A stretch of DNA of 64,000 nt from Gordionus sp. m RMFG-2023 (GCF_954871325.1 NC_088775.1:55281561-55345560), one strand, 5' to 3'. Positions 1-11,639 are shown, counted from the stretch's first letter. The notes: generated by a model not told the origin, from the sequence alone. Numbers and translations are program-made.

Positions 1-1733
1 AAGTAATCATTTCACAATTCATAAAACATTTCTCAGTTTTTACAAACTATATCCTTTCATCCTATAAGAAACCATCTCATTTGGTATTTGCCCAGTCTTA
101 TTCTTCTGAAGGTATTCAACAAGGTGACCCCCTGGGCTCCATATTATTTTGTCTTGGAATCTAAGATTTGATGGCTAAAATAAAAAAAATGACTGCTCGC
201 TGCCCCTACATTTATGGTACTTTGATGATGGTATCATCTCCGGCGATTCTACTGTGGTATAAAAGCCTGTTAATATTATTAAAGCTTCCACTGACAGTCT
301 TGGGCTTGTAATTAACTAAACCAAACCTAATACTGCATAATCAATACAATTCCCTTAAACATTTTTGGTTTTAGGATATACCTTTGAAAAATTTATCGCA
401 TTTGGGCTCTCCCACCAATGAGCAATCAGTAAACTCCCTCTTTAGCGATATGGACGATATATTTAAAACGCATTCTTCCCTGTCTCTCGTCTGACAAGCC
501 TTTATTTTAATTAGGAATTTTTCAACATCCCTAAAATCCTTTTACTCTCTACGATCGAGCCCATTATTTTTAGAGAGGGTGCATCTAGTAAGAATCGCAA
601 CCAGAATAAGAGTCATTCTTAGTGACTGCTTAAACATCAAGTTTACAGATATAGCCTGGCATCAAGCCAGATTTCCTCAAATATGGCGGTCTTGGTATAA
701 GATCTCCACTGTCGATTTCAATATGTGCTTTCATTTCTAGCCACCTTCAGACACGTAGATTAATTGACCAACATCTGTTCACGATCCTTTTTTTTAATAC
801 AGCTAGGAGTGGGCAAAATCTGTCACAACCACAACCCTATTTCCGATTTCTGCAAAACAGAAGGATTGGGATCTACCACTTGTGAAAAACTCTGGTGATT
901 ACCTTATTTCGAGTCTTCCACCTTTTGCTAGATCAACATTCATTGAACTTATCAAGGATCGGGGATATGAATTTTTAGATGTTATTCCATCTAGTAATCT
1001 CACACTTGAATTAGACAACCATGAGATCAGCTATGCTCTATGTGACAGGCTCAACATTCCGTTTTCATTACCATATAAATGCTGCAAATGTCATACTGAT
1101 GATGACAATATGGCGCTTTATCCTTTACATTGCAATCGTAATCCCGGTCGGCAAACCCGTCACTCGAGGTGCAATCAAATCATATCTCTTGAACTTAGGT
1201 CAGATGGTTTTCCTACCTTATTAGAGCTTTCTGATCTCTTTTCCGATGGTAGGCGTCCTGATTAAATCACACGAATTCCATGGTCACAAGGAAAGTTTCT
1301 AATTTGGGATTTTTCTTGTCTGGACACGAACTCTCTTTCCAATTTTAACAAGGATGCTTTGAACAGAGCTCAATTTTAAGATCGCCAAATACAGCGCTGA
1401 TTCTTCTAATTATATATTCGTACCAATCATTTGCTCCACTAACAACATATGGTGATTTGACTAAAAAGTTAAAGACGTTGACCGCCTAATCAAGAAAAAT
1501 TCTGGGGAGCATCTTAAAGGTTTTTACTTAAGACAGAGGATCGCAATAGTCATTCTTATAGCTAATTATGTTTGTTTTATCAATTCAATCTCTCATGATG
1601 ATTAGGGGGAGGGAGTTTCGATTACTTTTATTTATTTTGTATTTTACATTATTTATTATTTATTTTCAATATTATCTTTTTGTTATTATGATTTTTTTTT
1701 AATTCTTAATCGTTTACTAACTATATACTACAT
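1..1733 (+). mobile_element. LINE-like reverse-transcriptase element, copy A (5' end outside window)
   Basis: This is the distal part of a non-LTR-type retroelement on the plus strand; its start lies left of the window. In order I see the reverse-transcriptase motif GIQQGDPLGS (about 110-140), the active-site motif WYFDDG (215-232), a LGSP block near 400, a thumb-like region up to about 700, then a C-terminal cysteine/histidine and RPD region (882-1350). The tail to 1,733 is AT-rich. Several stops and frame changes show it is dead. A shorter copy at 13,979-14,629 shares its 3' end and lacks its 5' part, as 5'-truncated LINE copies do. Related copies lie at 4,740-7,265 (minus) and 34,570-36,560 (plus). 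The clade is not assigned; I infer LINE-like from the truncation pattern and the lack of LTRs. Confidence 0.75.
882..1265 (+). pseudogene. C-terminal zinc-like and RPD domain of reverse-transcriptase element copy A
   Basis: This is the longest open stretch in copy A (127 codons). It is not an independent gene. It carries a cluster of Cys and His residues (CCKCH, then PLHC), an RHSRCNQII motif, a proline/leucine stretch (GFPTLLEL) and ends at GRRPD. The same order, Cys/His cluster, RH..N..I, LEP-like, RPDG, then IPW...WD, is seen in the other copies; in copy C the next bases read RPDGVTRIPW and further on DFSCLDT. The arrangement resembles the zinc knuckle plus restriction-like endonuclease at the C-terminus of R2-type non-LTR retrotransposons, but that link is inference. 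The methionine used to open this frame is not a believable start because coding similarity continues upstream. Confidence 0.5.
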
Positions 1734-2882
1734 GGTTTGATACTTATAGTTATATTGTATTCCATTATTACATATTTTATTTACAAAATGTTGTATATAT
1801 ATAATTCTTTTTGTACACAAATAAAATTAAAGTTAAAAATAAAAATTAATTTATTAAAAAAAGTGTTTTTAAATATTTTTTATTTTTTCAATTTATATGA
1901 TGATATATCTAGTTTTGATAAATAAAATACTGCAAAGCGCCCTATACCCGCTCTGAGTACACGGGTTCTGCCGTATTTTCAATTTTTAATATAAATTTCT
2001 TAGACCAGGCCAGCCGAATATTTCAGCCCTCCGTAATTATCTATAAAAATTAAAAATAAATAATATGTATTTCAAATTGTGTATCTAGAACAATATTCAC
2101 ATGCATTCACTTATCATATTTCTTATTTCCATTTTTTCGATTCCTTGAAAATATTTCTAGTAAAATATCATTCAAATTAATTATTCAACTAATCATTATT
2201 TTATGTGATATTCAATCAAATTTAAAGCAACAAATATAAATCACTTTTAAGGAATATTTTATTTTAGAAAAGTAAAATCCTACCTCTCTTCTCTCTCCCC
2301 CAAATTAAGGGAATTATTACGTATGTTGCCAGGAAGAGAACGCAAAATGACTCATACTTATATTTATGACTATATTAAATTAGAAGAGGAACAGGAGATA
2401 CCGATTAGAAAGAGTTGTGATTAAAATTCACTCCATTTAGAACACATAGGGAGATAAGATAATTTGAAAAGTTATTATATATGGATTTCATATTCGCTGA
2501 AAAACGATCCGTAAAATGCCGAATAAGAATATTTTAATTTTTTTCAAAAATTCCGAAAATTTTTCTTAAAGAAATTCTGAGGAAATTTTTTTTTGCAAAT
2601 CTGGGGCTGGGCCGTGTAAGCAAATAGTAGAGGTCTCTGATAAATACTCTATTAATTTTTTAAAATTATTTATTTAATTTATTTAAAAAACGTTTTCAAT
2701 AAAACATAAAATACAATATATTTAAACGATATCAAAATAAAATATATTTAAAAAAATAAATAAGAATATATTAAAAATTATATGTAAATTTTATATACAA
2801 AACATTAAATAGAACTATAAAAAAAAGGTGGTGCATATCAAAAAATTAATTTCAAAAAATATTAAACAACCCACACACACGA
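1734..2882. other. AT-rich stretch without a recognised gene
   Basis: This is about 1.15 kb of AT-rich DNA with many A and T runs. A 62-codon open frame at 1,737-1,925 is Ile/Lys/Tyr/Phe-rich, as expected of random AT sequence, and I give it no function. A slightly GC-richer patch near 1,935-2,040 shows no coding signal that I recognise. Confidence 0.6.
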
Positions 2883-3009
2883 TATATAATCAGGGATGTG
2901 AACCCGGACCCGGACCCTGAACCCTCGTATTTTGTCTGAACCGGACCCGGACCCTTTTAAAAAGTGGAGGGTCCAAGGGTTCAGGGTGTTAAAAATTTTT
3001 AACTTAAAA

Positions 3010-3245
3010 TTTTTTTTTTAAAATTAATGTAAAAATATAATTTTTAAAAAATAATATAAAATTTTTATAATTTTATTAATTTAAAAAAAAATAATATAAA
3101 ATTTTTATAATTTTATTAATTTTTAAAAAATAATATAAAATTTTTATAATTTTATTAATTTTTAAAAAATAATATAAAATTTTTATAATTTTTATAATTT
3201 TATTAATTTTTAAAAAATAATGTAAAATTTTTATAATTTAATTAA
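3010..3245. repeat. AT-rich tandem repeat of about 40 bp inside the hAT element
   Basis: About five imperfect copies of a roughly 40-bp unit built around AATATAAAATTTTTATAA followed by TTTTATTAATTTTT. The unit consists only of A and T apart from an occasional G. It lies between the left subterminal repeats and the transposase remnant, so it arrived with the element or expanded inside it. Confidence 0.8.
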
Positions 3246-3271
3246 TTTTTTTCGTGGAATCTCCCTAAAAA

Positions 3272-4243
3272 ATAGTCACTTTAAAACTATAATTGATAAA
3301 GCAAGGGATGTTGTAAAATATTTAAGAATTCCCACAATTGTTAGAATATTAAAATCCATGAAAATGTAAATGGAAATTTTAGATTGCACAACAAGTTGGT
3401 CCTCTATATGTATGAGACTAGTGCGATTATTAAGTTTGAAGGATTTCTGTAATGATTTTATCACAGGAGCATGTGAAATCATTTTGTCAGAAGATGATTG
3501 GAATCAAGTAAAAGAGCTTACTAGTGCTGGTTTCTTTAAAAATAACAACATTAAGAGTGCAAGCAGAACAATTATGTTTATCGGATTTTTATGGCATATG
3601 GTTAAGATGTCGATTAGAGTTAGGGAGATTAATAATTTTTTTTTCAAACGAAGTATTAGAAAATACGAAAAGAGAGCAACAATATTTACAAAATAGTGTT
3701 GTATTTGCTTCGATATATTTAGACCCGCGATATCAAGTTTTATTAAGTAGTGAGAAAAAACAAATGGCTATAGACCATCTTGAAGATTTATGGCATACCC
3801 AAAACTCTATTACAATACATTGGTGGTTACAACAATATCTACTGGTTGTAGCGATAACATTGATAATGATAACGATATTGATGATCTGGAAATTTTAATA
3901 TTAGATAGATAAAAAAAATATTAAATTATCATCTGATAGAAAGGAGCAAAAAATATCTATTGTATCTTTAATAAAAAAGTTCTCGGAAGTTATGAGAATA
4001 AATAGAGATGCAAACATTTTAAAATTCTGGGAGGAAAATTCTTCAAATATACCTTTTCTAGAGTCGTCATGGCTGTACCAGCGACACAAGTACAATAATT
4101 TATGTATTATAAAAATGACTATCTATTTTAGGTAAGTATTAGAACGTGGATTTTCATCGTTGACTAATTTACGTGGAAATCTGAAGGATGATATTTTAGA
4201 AGATATCATGATTGTGCGATTGAATAAAATATTTAAAATATAA
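3272..4243 (+). pseudogene. hAT transposase remnant
   Basis: A broken transposase in the same orientation as its element. The first open part (3,370-3,696) reads DCTTSWSSICMRLVRLL, matching the D..TRWNSTY.ML.RLL segment of hAT transposases. The matching frame then shifts, and the next part (about 3,660-3,900) contains VFASIYLDPRYQVLL and EKKQMAIDHLEDLW, typical of the hAT core. After a poorly matching stretch, the C-terminal dimerisation motif appears at 4,139-4,243 as LERGFSSLTNLRGNLKDD, ending at a TAA. At least one frameshift and several in-frame stops separate the parts. The N-terminal BED zinc finger and first catalytic region were not found, and the total coding span is shorter than the 600 or so residues usual for the family. 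Confidence 0.85.
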
Positions 4244-4739
4244 ATTATCTCATTTCGAATTTTAAATGTGTATATATTAAAGTATAATAAAAAATGAATG
4301 AAAAATAGTCTTATTTTGAGTCATTATTTTTATGTTTCCTCTGAACCCGGACCCGAACCCTGGACCCGGGTCCTTTTTAAATTTATTGCCGGACCCGAAC
4401 CCGGACCCGGACCCTTTTTTTTGTCGAAGGGTTCACATCCCTGTATATAATATTTGAAAAAAAAATAGCTTAAGAAGGTTTAATTTCTTGAATATATGAC
4501 AAAATAATTACAAGTTTGAAATTTTAAACATTGATAAACAACGACAAAATAGGATTTTATATTTTTGTCTTTTTTTTAATATTTTGTTTATTGATATTAA
4601 AAACTTTTTTACAAAAATTACATGAACATTTATTTATACACTATTGAATTAAAAATATATATTTAAAACAAATAAAAATGTATGTATATAATCTATAAAA
4701 AAATACATAAAAAAGGACTAAGAAAAAAATATATTAAGG

Positions 4740-7265
4740 GTACATATCACCCTAGAGAAGAGTGAATGCTTAAAAAAATGGACCGGTAGATCTCAAGGGA
4801 AATTGCTGACGAAAATGAAATTGAGGGCCTCACTTCCAAACATGCCTAGGGTAATGGTAACGATTGGGATAAACACAGTGTTGGTGAGACCAGCGTATTT
4901 TGTCTTTTAGGGATTTCTTCCTCTTTGATTTAAGAAAATGAGAGGTTGGACTTGCTGCAAAATCGACACATAGTCCCAAGTAAGCGGGAGACAGGGAATG
5001 AGGGATGGGCGCATGAAGATTTCGTTTGAGAGGCCCACTGGTTCGAGGATGGATGGAATAGCAGCTACGAGAATGTTGTTGATATATGAGATTGTCGTCG
5101 ACGGGAGAACTTGCAACGCAAGGGATGGTAAACTTTCGATAGGCTGGCCACAATAGATGCAAATGGAGGTAACTACAGCATTACAGCTAAGGCGGAGGGC
5201 TATGCATATACGTAAATGTTAGCCAGTCATGAGGAGGCCAAGACTGGAATTGGGGATGGCTTCCAACCATTCATAGACTGAGTTTGTATATAATACTGTG
5301 TTATTGGGATTGTCCTCAAAGGGCCTGTTTGAAATTAGTATTCAACGGAACGGGTCATCAGAACATCATAGTCTTTTTGAATTATGAAGTCAGGATGGCA
5401 GAAGGTGGATGAGCAATTGCTATCCCAAAAGGGGCCTGCGAAAGGTTAGGATCCAAAGAAGTGGATCTATTATTGATATAATAGATTGAGCAGCCATAGA
5501 TGAGATAAAGGCTGAGAGGGAAAGTTGGATCGGGGATCGGATACCAATACCACCATGCTTGGGTGGGTGGCCTGATGCCAGGATGAATTGGAAAATTTTA
5601 AGTTTAATATATTTTCAAGGAGGCCCTTGATTTGGATTTCATGAGAAACTAGCAAGTCGCTGTATTTGAAGATAGTGAAGTTCTCAGAGCGTAGAGGATT
5701 TTGGGTATATAAAAATAGTTTTTGATTAAAAAAAAGGATGGATGGGCGGAGAGTTAATTTAACAATGTGATTAATTTATATAAATTGTTAAATTTGTTTA
5801 AAAAAGTTTCGATAGCCTTTTCACCCCCTATCGGTGATGTTGATGACGTGTGGTATGTGGTGTCTAAGGGAATGAATGTATGACTTAGGAAGCAAATCTC
5901 ACATTTGGGGAGATCGAGTCATAGTCCTGTAATATGAGAGAGATTCTCAATGATGGAAGGGATGGACAGGATTCTTGAAAGGTAGCCCAAGACAATATTA
6001 TCATCGAGATATCAGGAATTTAAGGTAAGGATAGATTTAGATTAAATTTCATAGATTATTTCGTGGATCAAATGCAAAAAAGGGCAGGGCCTAAGGGGAC
6101 TCCCTGTTGAATTCTCTCTTGAGATTTGATTATGTTAGTATTGCATTTTTATAGCTGTGGAGAATGTAAGTCTATTTGTTGCAAAACAAAGGAACGAAGT
6201 TTTGACGTTTTAATCTATTAAAAATAATTGAAATCGAGTTTTAAGACAACATCGACAGGAATAGTATTTGAGATAGTTATACGGGTAAGATGAGCAGAAA
6301 TTTCAGCGCCTCAGAGAACATCAAGCGCTAATTGGAGTGACCAGGAATGAGAAAAGAGATTCCTTGATTCGTGAAACAATGATCTTAGAGAAGGCTCTTC
6401 GAAAGAAAGACCCAACAGCGATTGGGCGAATACCTACGTCCTTTTTTGAGAGCTATTAGACGGGCGCAAAGAGAATAGGAATGATGGATGATGGAAGGGA
6501 CCCATTGAGAATTGTACTTAATAACCTGATAAGGTTCTGTAAAAGAGCTTTATATGGAACGTGGGGTTTCAAAATGTCTTGTATGAAGATAGCACGAATG
6601 CCATCAAGGCCTCCAGAAGAGTCTTTTTTAAAAGATCTTACGGCTTTAATTGTCTCGTCGATGTTAATTTTGAGAGTTATATGATTGCTTTGGTTTGAAT
6701 AGACAAATTTTTAGTCACATATAGATGTTGTTTTTGAAACAAAGCTTCTAGGGTGGACTTGTTTTTGGGAGCTAAGGAGTCTTCAGAAGGGCACGAAGGT
6801 CTGAGTTTATGTTAAGACTATTTATTTATTTGAAACTATTTTGACTTTACGGGCAATAGGAAGTGGATTAGATTGGTAAGTGTAGGGTGTAAAGGTTGGT
6901 AGGATATCTGGATTGAAGAGGAATATTTAAATTTTAATATATTTGGATAAGATATTTTTATTGTCGGGATTAAGGTGAAATTGGTGAAGCTTAGTTAGTT
7001 TTCCAATTTGAAAGGTTTCCAGGGTGTTTACAGTTAAATGGATTAATAGTTGAAGGATTCTGTGAAAGAATTAAGTGCATCCCAAGGTATACGGGATATG
7101 GTGGGATAGTTGGGTAGTGATAAAAATTCATTAACACATGATTGTAGGTTAGTTTTGTTGATTGGAGGTGAGTCAGTAGATGCAATTGAGGACGGAAGGC
7201 AAACTAAATTTAATGAATGGAGGAGGATCTGTAGGTGTCCTGAACCTCGGCATCTAGATGATGGG
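4740..7265 (-). mobile_element. LINE-like reverse-transcriptase element, copy B (minus strand)
   Basis: The longest copy of the family, read on the minus strand from about 7,265 down to 4,740. In order I see an N-terminal region with a leucine/tryptophan segment (PTISRIPWDALNSF, about 7,100), the block KKDSSGGLDGIRA that marks the start of the polymerase domain (about 6,630), an ALKK-type segment followed by a palm region (about 6,450-6,180), the QQG-PLGPALFCI motif (about 6,085-6,125), a thumb region, and a C-terminal part with ALQVLPSTTISYINNILVAA, ILEPVGLSN and LTWDY (about 5,130-4,960) matching the Cys/His-RPD-WD domain of copy A. Many stops and frame changes are present. It is more diverged from copies A and C than those are from each other. 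Confidence 0.7.
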
Positions 7266-7484
7266 GGATCATGAATTTGTAACTTCCTAGCTTCGGTTGT
7301 ATTTGGAATTTATTGCATATGGGACAAATTTAATGCATTTGAATTACCAAATATTTCCTTAACAATTTAGTTATAAATATAACTATGCCTTATAATGTAT
7401 ATGCTTCAACATGAAATTATTTATAGGAAGATATATTTATATCATCACTGGTGATTTAACAAATTTATTTGTGTCTATTCAAAC

Positions 7485-7750
7485 TAAAGTTTTCTAAGAA
7501 TATTTGAATGTTACGGGTTCAATTTAATTTAATTTAGAATAAATCAAAGTTACGAGTTTAATTTTATTTAATTTATTTTAAAATTTTTACATCTATTTTA
7601 AAACTAAAATATCATGCTTATATAACAATTTACATATAAATATAATAATTTGTATAAAAAAATCAATCTTCACAATTTATAAAAAAAATTAATTTATATA
7701 AACATAAAAAAAAACAATTTAAAGGTTAGTATTAATCGGTCATATCAACA
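7485..7750 (-). repeat. Downstream LTR of the Ty3/gypsy fossil
   Basis: About 266 bp, matching 10,091-10,342 along its full length. On the element's strand it begins TGTTGATATGACC next to a purine tract. It is AT-rich, and no promoter motif could be singled out with confidence. Confidence 0.88.
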
Positions 7751-8371
7751 TTCCACCCTTTAAAAAATGATCTCCACTCAGGTTTTTCTTGCATGTGAAT
7801 TTTATCGTGCAGTCAACGTTTCTTGATAGTTTTATTGTCATAATTAGTATATTTCATTAACTTTTGCTATTGAAAGTTTATTTAAAAGAAAAATATTTTA
7901 TTATATATATATTTTTAGTCTTTATTTCATTATAAAATTATCGAATTTTTTGGGCAAAATTATATTCCTGCTTGGTCTTTGACTAACAAGACTCTGTTCT
8001 TGTATTCAGCGTCTACATGACAGGATTTTCACTTTATGCAAACCCCCTTCAAAAACCTTTGCCTACCCCTCTATAAAATTATTTAAAGGATTTATTTTTT
8101 AGATAATAATTTCAATTAAATCCTCCATTATTACAATGAATTTATTATTATAATTTTATGAGCTTGCTGAAATATCTAAACCTTTTAAATGTAATTTAAA
8201 AGAACAGAAAGTTTTATTTGGAAAACAATATGTATAATTGTTTGCAATATATAGATTTAATCGATGTATTGTATTATAATAGTTCTATAATAAAAGTATT
8301 AATTTTTACAGCAATAAATTTTGTACTATTTCATCTCAAAATTCAATAGATAATCCCCCCAAAAATTTATC

Positions 8372-10048
8372 TTACCCCACGCGTTCGAACACTTTTACAG
8401 CTGTTTCCCATGGATTTTGTATATTATGAGGATTGTCTGCATATTTATTAAACGTATCACAGTTTTTCACCTCCTGATCTATTTCAGCGTTTAAACCAGG
8501 CCACCACAAATATTCTCTTGCCAACAATTTCGTTTTCCCTGCACCAGGATGCCCTTTGTGTAATTCCTGTAATATCTCCTTTCTCATATTTTTCGGTATA
8601 ATGATCCTATTCTCTTTAAAAAGACAATCTTTAATTAAGCTCAGTTCCATTTCCATATTTTTATATATTTTATTCTTTATCTGTTCATGATCCTTTATAT
8701 TATTAATTACCTCCATTAATTCCATATCAAAACTAGTTTCTTGAACTATTCTTTTAAAATTTATTGGTAAGTCCCAAAATTTCTCATCAATTATTTCATC
8801 ATCTATCTCTTGTACCTCTGTGTTCATTTGGGGTAATCTTGACAAACAATCCGGTACTACATTTCGTTTCCCGGGTCTATGAATTATCATAAAGTCATAA
8901 GCTCCCATAGCCAAACTCCATTTTTGAAGTCGCATTGATATGGATGAATTATCCTTGAGTCCCTTCGTAAATATATAAACGAGTGGCTTGTGATCTGTGA
9001 TTATTGTAAATCTCGTACCAATTAAATATTCTTAAAACCTTTTTACCGCGTATATAACAGATAAAGCTTCTCTCTCTATATTAGTGTAATTAAACTCTGA
9101 TAAAGCTATTGACGCGAAAGCAATGGGTTTCTCTTTGCCATCACCTTCAATATGAAAAAAGACTGCGCCTAGGCCTTTCTTTAAGGCTTCAGTTGCAATG
9201 CCTATTGGTAGATCCGGATTATAAAATTTAACGTAGGCGAAGTACTTATCAGTTTTTTTAGGTCGTCGAAGCTTTCTTGATGTGTACTATCCCATAACCA
9301 TTTGTCTTTATTAACCATTTTGTATAAAGGATCAGCTATGTCAGCAAAATTACATAAAAATTTTCGATAGTAACTCGCCATCCCAAAAAAAGTTGCCAAT
9401 TCATCTTTTGTCATCAGTTCCGGCATGTTAGAAATAGCTTTTATCTTATCATCGTTGGGATGTATACCATGTTTGTCTATATCATGTCCCAAAAAGCGTA
9501 TTTTATCTTGCAGGAATAAACTTTTATCGAAATTGGGGGTTAATTCATACTTGATGATCTTTTCGAATACTTTTTTTTAATGTTCTTCAAATGTATCTCA
9601 TCGTTATCACCTGTAATTAACAAGTCGTCAATGTAAAATATAACATCTTTTAAATCTCCGAAAATGTTATCCATAGTTTGTTGGAATATTGCCGACGAAG
9701 TTTTTAAACCAAACGGCAGTCTAGTAAACCTATAATAGCCCTTATGTGTCAATATTGTAAGAAAATCTCTTGATTCTTTGTGTATAGGTATTTGGAGAAA
9801 CGTGTTTTTAAAATCTATCTTGATAAATTTCTTACCTTTAGATAATTTTGCTATTAAGTCATTAATGCGTTATATAGGGCACTTGAAATCTTGTAAAGCA
9901 GGGTTGATAGTATTTTTGAAGTCGGCACAGAGCCGAAGTGAGCCATCGCTCTTATAAACGGGAGTGAGAGGACTAGCCCATCTAACATCTTCAACAGGTT
10001 CAATAATTTTATCGTTTATCCACTTATGAAGTTCTTTTGTTATCAAAT
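8372..10048 (-). pseudogene. Ty3/gypsy pol remnant (reverse transcriptase, RNase H, integrase zinc-binding part)
   Basis: Minus-strand fossil of the pol region. From its upstream end I recognise reverse-transcriptase segments such as ELHKWINDKIIEPVED, SPLTPVYKSDGSLRLCADF, RFTRLPFGLKTSSAIFQQ and FYIDDLLITGD (the active-site box). These are followed by DKHGIHPNDDKIKAI and the connection segment, an RNase H part with KRNVVPDCLSRLP, and an integrase zinc-binding segment with LHKGHPGAGKTKLLAREYLW. The sequence matches the Ty3/gypsy family order. The reading is interrupted in several places, so no full protein is made. The integrase catalytic core was not recognised in this copy. Confidence 0.92.
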
Positions 10049-10054
10049 CAATCC

Positions 10055-10090
10055 TCGGAGGCGAGGGTTCGTATCCCTCCGCTGCCACCA
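10055..10090 (-). promoter_or_regulatory. Extended tRNA-Leu-like primer binding site
   Basis: On the plus strand this reads like the 3' end of a tRNA including its CCA: T-stem GAGGG, T-loop TTCGTAT, T-stem CCCTC, acceptor strand CGCTGCC, discriminator A, then CCA, directly abutting the LTR at 10,091. The acceptor and variable-arm sequence (CTCGGAGGCG) resemble tRNA-Leu. A primer site normally matches only about 18 nt; here the match runs about 36 nt into the variable arm. The base at T-loop position 58 is T where tRNAs have A. It serves as the priming site for minus-strand DNA synthesis in LTR elements; the extra length is unusual. Confidence 0.8.
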
Positions 10091-10342
10091 TAAATTTTTC
10101 TAAGAATATTTGAATGCGAGTTCAATTTTATTTAATTTAGAATAAATCAAAGTTACGAGTTTAATTTTATTTAATTTATTTTAAAATTTTTACTAAAACT
10201 AAAATATCATGCTTATATAACAATTTACATATTAATATAATAATTTGTATAAAAAAATTAATCTTCACAATTTAAAAAAAACAAATTATATAAACATAAA
10301 AAAAAACAATTTAAAGGTTAGTATTAATCGGTCATATTATCA
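10091..10342 (-). repeat. Upstream LTR of the Ty3/gypsy fossil
   Basis: About 252 bp matching 7,485-7,750. On the element's strand it begins TGATAATATGACC and its last bases lie against the tRNA-like primer site. Confidence 0.88.
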
Positions 10343-11639
10343 CAAATCAAGGAAGGTAAAATGTTTAAGACATTGTTGTCATCATTTTGAAGGTTTAAGA
10401 TTATGAATGATAGTTTTATGAATTAGAAGAGTTGATGACAACATTTTGATAGGAAAATCCAAGGAATAGTGGAAAACGTTATAACGAGAACTTCTTAACA
10501 TAAATATTGAAGATTAAAAATTGTCTTACAAGTTAGAGGGATTTGCATTATAGGCATAATTATGATGGTCGGTTATGGATTGCATTAGTCTATGCCCGTG
10601 TAAAAACATTCTTTAAAAGCAGCTGATGGATAGAAATTTTTTTATAATTAATGATATTATCTAATTTGGAAACTGATTTTCTCTTATTTTTGAAAATTTA
10701 CATGTCGAATCTAAAAGGGTTAAAATTACCCTAAATGATATAGGAGACGTCTCTCATAACTTAGGTTGCGGGTTTAAATTTTATTTAAAAAATATCTAGA
10801 AATATTATTTCTCTTTTTCTAACATCCGGATTTATTTAAATTGAATGATAAAATATCCTTTTATTTGAAAAACACTCCTGAATATATTAAAAATCTTCAG
10901 AAGATAGTTTTTTATCATTGGAATATAAGCCACCCTGTAACCTTAGTCAACGTTATCAAGGAATACATTCTCTAAATTATTTAGATGATAGGGCTCCTAA
11001 CTTAAAGCTTATATTAATATTAGTTAATTAAATATGGGTGATCGTCTCCTATTATTAGTTTATGGAAGGAGTTAATTTAAATTTGATTATTATTGTTTTT
11101 AGAAAAAAATACGAAGCGTATTTTCCAATTTTTGTAATTTAATCGTTGTAACATTATAAAGAATACGAGAATACACATTTCTATAATGGATATATGGTCC
11201 ACCTTCTTTTCAGCTCATATATATATATATTGTTTGGGGATGCGGAATAAATGTTACCTCTCATGCCCATTATGATGGCCTTGAATCTAAATTTAAGCAA
11301 AAAATAAATAAAATTCACTAAGTAAGTTTCTAGCATTCATCAAGATCGTTGGAAATGGTGCAAGATAAATTAAACCTATTTTTGCAATAAATTTATGCAT
11401 TCATTTATATAAAACTGTCAAAATTAAAATGATGTAATTACATATAAATGTTGTTTTGAGCATTAAAAAAAATTACAGAACAATTTTTTGATATATAACT
11501 ATGTTTATATTAATTCTTTAAAAAAATAAAATCTATATTAATAAAGAATCATTGCTTAGGCTTAATTCCTTCTTGCAAAAGTTTGAAAAACTTTGAATTC
11601 ATACCCAATTCTTAAAAATATAACTCGGTTTAAAATATA
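10343..11639. other. AT-rich spacer, no gene recognised
   Basis: Intergenic AT-rich sequence. No domain, tRNA or transposon end that I could support was seen on either strand. A short (AT)n run lies near 11,217-11,231. Confidence 0.6.

Larger units (their letters stand above)
2891..4443 (+). mobile_element. hAT DNA transposon with perfect 8-bp target-site duplication
   Basis: The element begins CAGGGATGTGAACCC and ends with the exact reverse complement GGGTTCACATCCCTG. It is flanked by TATATAAT on both sides (2,883-2,890 and 4,444-4,451), the 8-bp duplication typical of hAT. Total length is 1,553 bp. Both ends carry subterminal runs of CCCGGACC-type repeats (about 2,903-2,955 and 4,344-4,415) that stand out sharply from the AT-rich background; hAT transposases often bind such subterminal repeats. 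The inside holds an AT-rich tandem repeat (3,010-3,245) and a decayed transposase (3,272-4,243). The intact duplication suggests it has never excised and is not very old, though the transposase is dead. Confidence 0.93.
7485..10342 (-). mobile_element. Ty3/gypsy LTR retrotransposon fossil, minus strand
   Basis: A broken Ty3/gypsy element with both LTRs (10,091-10,342 is the upstream one, 7,485-7,750 the downstream one). It has a tRNA-like primer site touching the upstream LTR and a purine tract (AAAGGGTGGAA on the minus strand) touching the downstream LTR. The parts recognised are reverse transcriptase, RNase H and the integrase zinc-binding region; gag and protease were not recognised. The flanks read CAAAC and CAAAT, a possible 5-bp target duplication with one change. 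The LTRs differ by a few percent in substitutions plus two small length differences, so the insertion is moderately old. The coding part has several breaks. The segment 7,751-8,371 is AT-rich 3' internal sequence without a recognised domain. Confidence 0.9.

Noticed and set aside
882-1265. Independent zinc-finger gene
   Set aside because: The same sequence recurs in three other retroelement copies, and similarity continues upstream into reverse transcriptase.
10055-10090. A tRNA-Leu gene
   Set aside because: Only the 3' part with an encoded CCA is present, directly touching an LTR; D-arm, anticodon arm and 5' acceptor strand are missing.
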